Assembly (NCBI GenBank): GCA_014607495.2
Contig: CP053167.1
Span: 5,456,001 to 5,520,000 of the forward strand
Length of the DNA stretch: 64,000 bases
Reading direction: 5' to 3'
DNA from: Carposina sasakii
Taxonomy: Eukaryota > Arthropoda > Insecta > Lepidoptera > Carposinidae
Part shown: piece after piece, positions 12,401-21,400 of the stretch
Layout: each line of letters starts with the position of its first letter
Position numbering within the stretch: the stretch's first letter is position 1
Program-made: the position numbers and the translations under genes
Notes under the pieces: model-generated
What the model was told of the DNA's origin: nothing
The model's database searches: none
Seen by the model: the letters and a program-made list of their open reading frames with translations, nothing else

Positions 12401-15400
12401 AGTTCGTGCCGACACTGGCAGTGGACGACGTGCTGCGGGCACACGACCACCGGCTGGTGGAGTGTCAGACTGCGCCGCCCGACTATCTTACTGAGTCTGA
12501 GGTGAGGTGCTAATGTTATTTATACGTCAAGTGTATTTATACACCAAGTTAATTTAATAATAAATAAAATTGTAACGATCAAATCCCAGAAACGGCTAAC
12601 CGATTTCGAGCAGAGTATATTGACAGGTTCCATAAAGAATCCCGGATAATGTCGGCATTATATTTTTTATGCAGTCCACGCGGACGGAGTCGCGGGCGTC
12701 CACTATTTGAATAATAAAACTATGAAATTAATAGAAGTTGATATAAAGAAAGAATCCTGTTTTATTGACAAATTGAGAACAATGACAATTTGAATGTCTA
12801 ACCAAAGAGTAATAATTAAAGGTAATTAAATTAGCCGCGTGGTGCCGGCAGAGTAGAGGTTGTACCACCCCTGCCTGCCCGTGGGTATCGTACGAGGCGA
12901 TTAATTTCCGGGAGGTGGGCAGCAGCGCCTCCCGTGCTGACAACATAGTCCAAAAATCACACTGCGGTCACCAACCCGCCTGCCCAGCGTGGTGACTATG
13001 GGCAAAATCCGCTGTGGCGGTAGCCTTGTGGCGTGCTCTGGGGGAGGCCTACGTCCAGCAGTGGGCTTCAATAGGCTGAAGAAGAAGAATAAAAGGAGGC
13101 ACACATCAGCCCACCCCATTAAATGTGTAAACCAAATTTCAGATTAATCTATCAACAGCAAGGGGGTAAAACATTCAAATACTTAATTTGACCCAAACCC
13201 ACAAACAAAAAGTATACATAATCGATCGATATCAAGAGAAACCAAATCGGTTTCTGTGTTACTGCATAACCATGTGCAGTCCATGTAAAATTATATACAT
13301 ACATACATACATACATATAATCACGCCTTTATCCCTTACGGGGTTAGCAGAGCACCAAATTATATGATTAAAATTATATGATTCTTAAAAAACAGGTCAA
13401 CCTAAATAAAACAGTTTTTTTTTAAATAATGGCCTAAAGCCAAGACACCAGGCTAGTAAACAAGCTTAAACCGTCAGTTACCTGTTATTTTTCTATCTTA
13501 CCCATCAGGTGATAACCCTGATGGAAAAGCACGGGATAGGCACCGACGCGTCCATCCCGGTGCACATCAACAACATCTGCCAACGTAACTACGTGACGGT
13601 CGGCAGCGGACGTAAGCTGGTGCCCACTAACCTGGGGATTGTGCTTGTGCATGGGTACCAGAAGGTAGGTAATATACAGGATGATTTTTGGTCGTCAACG
13701 TTCCCGAAAACTACGTCTGTCCGTCGGTTCTGCGTTTTTCTGCATAAAGGCACATAGTCGCGCGTAGCAAGATTTTTTCAAGAGAAATAATTAACATTTG
13801 ACGGCCGATTGGTGTAGTTGGTAGTGGCCCTGCCTGCGACGCCATAGGTCCTGGGTTCGAATCCCGGTAGGTGCAAACATTGATGTGATGAATATCGATG
13901 TTTGTTTCCGAGTCATGGATGTTTATATACTTATCTATGTATTTATATACCGTTGCTTAGTACCCACGACACAAAACCTTAGGGATCTTAGTGTGGGACT
14001 AGGTTAATGTGTTGTGAAGTGTGTGAATATTTACTTTTAAAATTATTAATAAAGAAATGGAAAAAAAATCTTTTTTATGTTATGTTAACTTACTTTATTT
14101 GATGTATAGAGTACGTACCTTTCGTTAAGGGTGGCAACGAAAAACACCCTGTATATAGGCTTTGTGACCCATTGGCGTAACTCTACTTGCGACGTTATAG
14201 GTCATGGGTTCGAACCTGGCCTCGTGCATGGGTACCAGAAGGTAGGAATTGACGAACCACTGGGGCAGTTTATAGAGACCCTGCTTGCAACCCCGTAGGT
14301 CCTGGGTTTGAACCTGGGGATTGTGCTCGTGCATGGTTATCCCGGGTTCCCAAATGCCTTTAATTCGTATTCTAGTGAAGCCTCGTATCAACAAAGGATT
14401 ACAGTTAGTCTAGTATAGCAATTTTCAGTAAATGTTACCATAAAATTATTCTTTCAGATCGACCCAGAGCTGGTGTTGCCAACAATGCGATCGGCTTTAG
14501 AAGAACAACTGAACCTTATAGCGGTCGGCAAAGCAGATTTTAATGCGGTTTTGGTCCACACCGCAGAGATTTTCCGGAGAAAGTTCCAGTACTTTGTACG
14601 GTCTATCGAAGCGATGGATCAGTTGTTTGAAGTGAACTTCTCCTCGTTGAAAGCCAGCGGGAAAGCCTTGTCTCGCTGTGGCAAGTGCAGGAGATATATG
14701 AAGTATATACAGGTTGGTTTTTAGTAGATACTTAGATGAATCCGCAATAAATGAATCTAATCTAATCTAATCCATAACCTGTGACAGTGAGTTCGATCCC
14801 AGTCACGGGCCTGTACCACTGAATTTATTCCATGTCCGGATTTTTCTAAAACTTGTCACTTAGCTATACCCGAGAAGGGTTGGAGTCAGGCAGGCAACCG
14901 GCCGTAAAAACAAATGCCAAAACTTTGGCAATGTGCTTTTCGAAAGAAACCATATTGTGCCCACCCCATAATAATGGGGTAAGGGCAGGAAGATGATGAT
15001 GATGACTTAGATGAATTTGTTTTTACGCAACTGCGCTAGAAAGAGGGCTATGTTGTCCGAGTATTTCTATGTATGTATGTATATTTATTTGGCTTGTCGC
15101 GTTTGTGCTTGAGAGGCATGATTAGATTTGTCGTAGCCGCGATATATCAAAATTTTGCGCAGTTGGGTTTTTTGTAGAAGAAGTTCCTACCTACATCATA
15201 CTGCCACGTTTAGAAAAGCGGGGCCAGATCAGTAACAACTTTGCTAGCTCATCGACTGATACAATTTCCTTTATTTTCCTTTGCCGTGGGAGTTTTGGAA
15301 ATCAATTTTTAGCAGACGTCTGTTAGTAGTTAGTAGTCATCATTAATAAACATCTTCGTTGGTCAAGTAACTTTAAAGGTTTTGTGATCGTGATGACTGA

Positions 15401-18400
15401 TTGCGTGAGTTACCTTTCGCTACATATACCTATACATGACATACATATAGTTAGGAGTACGGAGAAGGTTATTGGCTACATTCTGTTGTCCACGCGGGAC
15501 GAAGTCGCGAGCAACATCTAGTCTATACTAATATTATAAAGAGGTAAACTTTGATTGTTTGTTTTTTTGCAGCGAATAGGCACCGAAACTACTGGACCGA
15601 TTTAAAAAATTCTTTCACCGCTAGAATCCTTATTGGACCCGGATGAACATAGGCTATAGGGTTTAGCATAATTTCATAACTGAGCTGGAATAAATATGAA
15701 TTAAATATATAATTTTTTTACCATTTGACGCATGGAGGTATAAGTTTGACATACACCATAGAATAACAAGTCCCCAGAAGGAGTCATCAATGACAGATGT
15801 ATTCCGGGTAGTGAAGCAAAAACGAGTCAAAAATTCCGCATCTTCCGCTCTTCTTACCCGCCGATTGTTGCCAAATCGATAAATATTATCAATTTTTTAG
15901 ATACAGTAAATAGGTTGTAAAAATTTTACATACTAAAAAGTTGCTTCAAAGTGTGCGTGATCACGGGTTTTGGGAATTTATTATCCTGTGACGTACAGAT
16001 GACATGACACAACATGACAGATGAAATTAGTTTTTTTTTGTTTGTTTATCCCGAAGAAAGAGCATGAGGAATACAGCATCCATACAGCCATTGTTTTTAG
16101 TACTGAAGATTTCTGAATGTATGATGGATGATAAAGATGATGAATGGAAACGTCGGAAAAATCCTCAAAAACGAGTGTAAAATTAGTCAAAATCAAAAAG
16201 AATTGCGAAAACAACATACTCGTACCTACATGACCCCACGAAGAAACGGACACATGTATACAAATAAATTTTAAATTTCACAAGTAAATTACACCCACTC
16301 CCTTTTGGTGTTTATTTTCGTTAGGGGGTGTAAGAGAGTACGGAGGGATTCCCCAAAATTCCCATGGGAACGGGGCAAACAGGAATTCCAAATTTTTACC
16401 GAAATTTCCACTGTACTGGAACAAAAGCTAAGTCCATAAGTATAAAAATAAACCGTTTGACGTACACAGATGAAATTTGGTGTGTATGTCTGGAATACAA
16501 AATTTTTAAGAAAACCGTTCCCATGGGAAAGGCACAAACAGGAATTTCAAGTTTTTACGAAAACCACATGACATAGAAATGAAATTGAAGATGGGAGTGT
16601 AAGAAAGAACTGAGAAGATATTTCCCGAAATTCCCACCGGAACGGAACAAACTGGAATACAAATTTTTAAGGGACTGCTAGGGAGCACAACGAACGGATT
16701 TCCCGTAATTCCCACGGGAACTGGACAAACGGGAATTCCCAATTTTAACGGAAACCATTTGACACGATATAATGATGAAATTTGGTACGGAGTGTGAGGA
16801 GGCACTGAGAACGTATTTCTCGAAATTCCCACGGGAACGGGACAAACGGGAATTCCCAATTTTTACGCAAAACACATAATGATGAAATATGACAGGTATA
16901 TTCGGTAGGGAGTGTAAGTAAGCACTGAGGATATATTTCCCGAAATTCCCACGGGACCGGGACAAACGGAAATTCCAGTTTTAGAGGATATGTACCGAAG
17001 CGAAGCAAGGGCGGGTCACTAGTAGATAATAAACATGTAATACCTCAACCCATGACTACAAACAAAGAGTAAACAAAATCGAATCAATAAGATCGCGAAA
17101 ATTATGTGCGTGTAAGTGCGCCGGGCGAGCGTAATGCGTCCTTTCACACCCCGCACTTCGTCCCGCACACTCAGACCACTTGGTTTGAGCATACTCGTAC
17201 TGTGAGAATCCAGCTTTAACTATAACGTATCCCGTTTTTTTTAAAGATAGAAATCTTATTTTCGAAGAAGCATTGTTTGTAAACATTAGAACACTCATAC
17301 TTGTAAGATATGAGTGAAGTTTGACGTTTTGATGTATCCTACTAAAAAGTTCAGTTTTGTGTTTGCGAAATCAGCTTCTTTGGGTTTTTTATAGTGCAAA
17401 CTTTATATGAGTAGGTACTACTGAATCGAGTAGAAAACTCTTTAACTATCGATGATAATAATATACAAAACTGTGCCTAAAAAAACCTGATTTCGTTCTT
17501 TTGGATTCTTTCTACATACATACATAATCATGCCTTTATCCCTTACGGGGTAGGCAGAGCACCAAGGGCCGATAGAACCACATGGTGCCACTTCTGACCA
17601 ATTTCTATTTTTATTTCTTAATAAAATGAGGTATAGACTTGTTTACTCGGTTCTTAGGCGAAGCCAGCGCGCCTGCACTGCTCGCACTGCGACGACACAT
17701 ACAACCTGCCGCAACACGGAACTGTCCGCATCTACCGCGAGCTCAAGTGTCCGCTTGACGACTTCGAGCTGCTGTCGTGGTCCGCCGGCAGCCGCGGCAA
17801 GAGCTTCCCGCTGTGCCCCTACTGCTACAACCACCCGCCCTTCAGGTCACTGTCTATTCGTCTTCGTCTTCAGCCTATTGCAGTCCACTGCTGGACGTAT
17901 GCCTCCCCCAGAGCACGCCATAAGGCTACTGCCACAGGGGGGTTTTGCCCATAGTCACCACGCTGGGCAGGCGGTTTGGTGACCGCAGTGTGATTTTCGG
18001 ACTATGTTGTCAGCACGGGAGGTGCTGCTGCCCACCTCCCGGAAACCCTTAATCGCCTCGTACGATACCCACGGGCAGGCATGGGGTGGTACAAACTCTA
18101 CTCTACCGGCACCACGCGGCAAACTGTCTATTATATCCATCTTTGTACCTAATAACAAGTTTATCGGTACCGACAGAGACGTGGTCTCTAACTGTGTTCC
18201 TCATGAAGAAAAACTCAAGATCTCACAGTGAGCAAGGGAGAAAGCATAGCTCGGGATTTCCCTGCGTTATCGAATTAGAAATGAGATCTGCAAACGTACA
18301 AAGATCACCCAACGGTGACGGTCCAGCAAGCGAAAGTATAATGGGCGGGGAACATAGCTAGAAGCACCGATGGCCGATGGAGCCGAAAGGTTCTAGAGCG

Positions 18401-21400
18401 GATACCGCGTAGTGCGGGAACGCCAGCCGCGAGATGGACGGACCGCCTAGCCAAGGTCGCTTCCACCCGGTCGGAATGGAGGTTGTCGGGGTAGGTCTAT
18501 GTCCAGCAATGGACTTCTCATGGAAATGATGATGATAAACTAGTTAATATGTAGTGAAGCACTGACATGATGTGCCATGAAAGTAAAACATATTGTGAAA
18601 CAGTTCTTTTCTAAAAATGTATAGTTAAGTTAATACTCTAAATTGTTTTTTCCAGGGACATGAAGAAAGGCTTCGGCTGCAACTCGTGCACGCACCCGAC
18701 TTGTGCATACGGCGTCAACACGACCGGGGTGTCGGGCTGTGTGGAGTGCGAGGCGGGTGTGCTGGTTCTGGACCCTGCCGCGCCGCGCTGGAAGCTGCAC
18801 TGCAACAGGTGCGCTAGAGAATACTGTTTATTATAGTGATAGCAGGTACAGCTGGATGCTGCGATGGGGGACATACATAGGACCGGAGATGTACAGGCCG
18901 TTTTTTCGTTGCCACCCTTAACGAAGTGTACGTACTCTATACATAAAATAAAGTAAATTCATGCCAAAAAAAAAAAATGCTGGGAAAAGATGTAAATTTT
19001 TTTTGAAAATTTATTTTCATTTCTTGATCGGGCATTTATAGTGTCCAGTGTTTATGCTAGTTTTTTCATAGACAGATATTAATTATTTCTCTTGGTAAAA
19101 TCTTGCTACGCCCGTCTATGTGCATTTATGCAGAAAAACGCAGTCTATTTACTCAACTTTGGACCCTAATATCTAGGGAACCAGACACTTCCCAGGTATG
19201 CTTCCATGGAGAAAAATGATCGTGATGATGTGGAGATTCCGTAGTTTTCGGGAACGTTGACGACCAAAAATCATCCTGTATGTACCACACGACAGGTAGA
19301 TACTACCAACAAGTAGATAAAGTACTTAACTGACAAGGCGATAAACAAACACCACGCGACCGGCAGATATAAATACACGCTTCACACACTAAAAGACACA
19401 TTAATTATTAACGTAAAATAGGCTAAAATAGACATACGAGGGGGCGTTTTTAAGTTCGCGGAATCGGGGGTAAGACGTGGAAATAAAAATACAAGTTAAT
19501 TTTTCCTTTTCAATATATTCTCCTGCAACCCTAATACATTTTTCAGATCTTTCAATTAGCTTATGTATACCCTCGAAAAAAAATGTTTTTTCTTTGTCTG
19601 AAAAATAAGCTGAAACTGCTTCCTTCACTTCTTCATCGCTTGAGAACTTCTTCCCCCGAAGTTCTTTTTTCATTTTTGGAAAGAGATAATAATCACTGGG
19701 AGCCAGGTCAGGACTGTAGGGTGGATGAACCAAAATATCGAAGCCCACCTTATGCAGGGAAGCCAACGCAACACGGCTCTTGTGCACAGGCGCGTTGTCG
19801 TGCAGAAGGAGGACACCTTTGGTTAATTTTCCCCTTCTTTTTGCCTTGATTGCTTCCTTTAATCTGCTCTAAGATTGAAGCGTAGTATTCTCCGGTTATG
19901 GAGACACCTTTATCTTTATAATCTATCAACAAGATTCCTTCTGAGTCCCAAAAGATTGTCGCCATGATTTTTCCCGCCGAATGTGACACCTTAAATTTCT
20001 TTGGTGGTGGTGTACCTTTTTTGTGCCACTGCATAGAATCTTGTTTGGACTCAGGTTCATAATTGAACCCAAGATTCATCCCCAGTAACAATTCGAGTCA
20101 ATACTCCATCCTGGTCTTCATTACAGAGGTCCAAAAACGCGCGAGAACACTCTACGCGTGTTGTTTTTGAGGCGGCGTCAGCATTCTCGGCACCCACCTT
20201 GCACTGACTTTGGTCATGCCGAGATCTGTTATCGTGAAGAATTTTAAAAAAATATGGTTGTATCGGATACTCCAACCATTTCTGCGAGCTGTTTCTTCTT
20301 TAGTCTAGCATCTTCCAGTATTAATTTTTCCACTTTTTGAATTATTTCCGGAGTGGTCACCTCGATCGGCCGTCCTGGCCGAGGATCATCTTCAAGTGAG
20401 GCCCTGCCTTGCTTAAAAAGGGTATGCCACTTATAAACCATGGTTTTACAGGGGCAAGACTCCCCGTAAACGGATGACATCTCTTCTAGTATGGTTTGAA
20501 CCGATTTACCTTGCTTGGTAAGGAACTTTATGACAGCGCGGTGCTCGATTTTCTCCATTTTTCACAATGTTCTTCCCAACTGAGTTGTTTGATCGACAAT
20601 AATTCAAATAGTAATGGCCCGATTAAAACAAAACGTTCTATTTATACTAATAATGAGCTACTTAACCAGTTACGACTAAGGAAAGTACCCTCATTTATTA
20701 ATTACCTACCCATTCCGCGAATATAAAAATGCACCCTCGTATAACTGAAATAGGTAAATAAATAAATATTCAACTGTTTCAGTGACAGTTTTGACAGTCG
20801 CTTTAAAAGTGATCGCACACAAACTTACTGCTGATAATGTTGCGTAGCACTAGAACAGGCGGATGTAGAATTAATTTTTGTATGCCTAGCGTAGGTCATA
20901 ATATCATATCTGTTATATAAAAAAATCTACTGTTTCGTAGCCATTGTCATAATCATCTTCCTGCCCTTACACCATTATTTATGGTGTCGACGCAATATGG
21001 TTTCTTTCAAAACTTATATTGCCAAAGATTTGGCATTTGTTTCTGCAGTAACTTATACGAGTATATTTAATTCTTCCTCAGATGCGACGTAATAATCAAC
21101 ATATTCGAGGACGCAACCCGTGTGACGGTTTGCGAACAGGCGTGCAGTGCTTGCGGCGCGCAATTACTGTGTGTGGAGTACAAGGCAGAACGCACGCGAC
21201 TACCCGCGGCTCTTAGCGAGATGACGGCGTGCTTGTACTGCGAACCGGCGTTTAGTGCGCTGGTAAGTGACGTCATAATAAATTTCTCTCCCTATGCCCT
21301 CTTATTGTTTCCTTGTGCTGTCGGCCTTACATTGACTAGCCTCTCTTTAAAATGCATCTATGAATGTCTATAGTGCGCTGGTAAGTGACGTCATAATGTA

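Larger units (their letters stand above)
15527..17022 (+). mobile_element. Helitron-like element with internal tandem array
   Basis: The 5' end TCTATACTAATATTATAAAG follows a T, and the 3' end GGGCGGGTCACTAG is followed by T. Terminal TC and CTAG fit the Helitron rule. There is no TIR and no coding capacity. It holds repeat R (16035-16310) and a tandem array (16320-16990). Top3b intron 11. Helitron assignment is by end motifs only. Confidence 0.6.

Noticed and set aside
14125..14394. Minus-strand 89-codon frame
   Set aside because: It is the reverse of tRNA-like units and exon echoes, with no independent coding signal.
16320..16990. Candidate CRISPR-like array (also 38558-39110 and 53477-53990)
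   Set aside because: Repeats are long, head-to-tail, without unique spacers, in a eukaryotic transposon context.
16289..17008. Overlapping minus-strand frames with repeated [13 protein letters not shown] peptides
   Set aside because: Translation of a tandem DNA array in several frames; not a protein.
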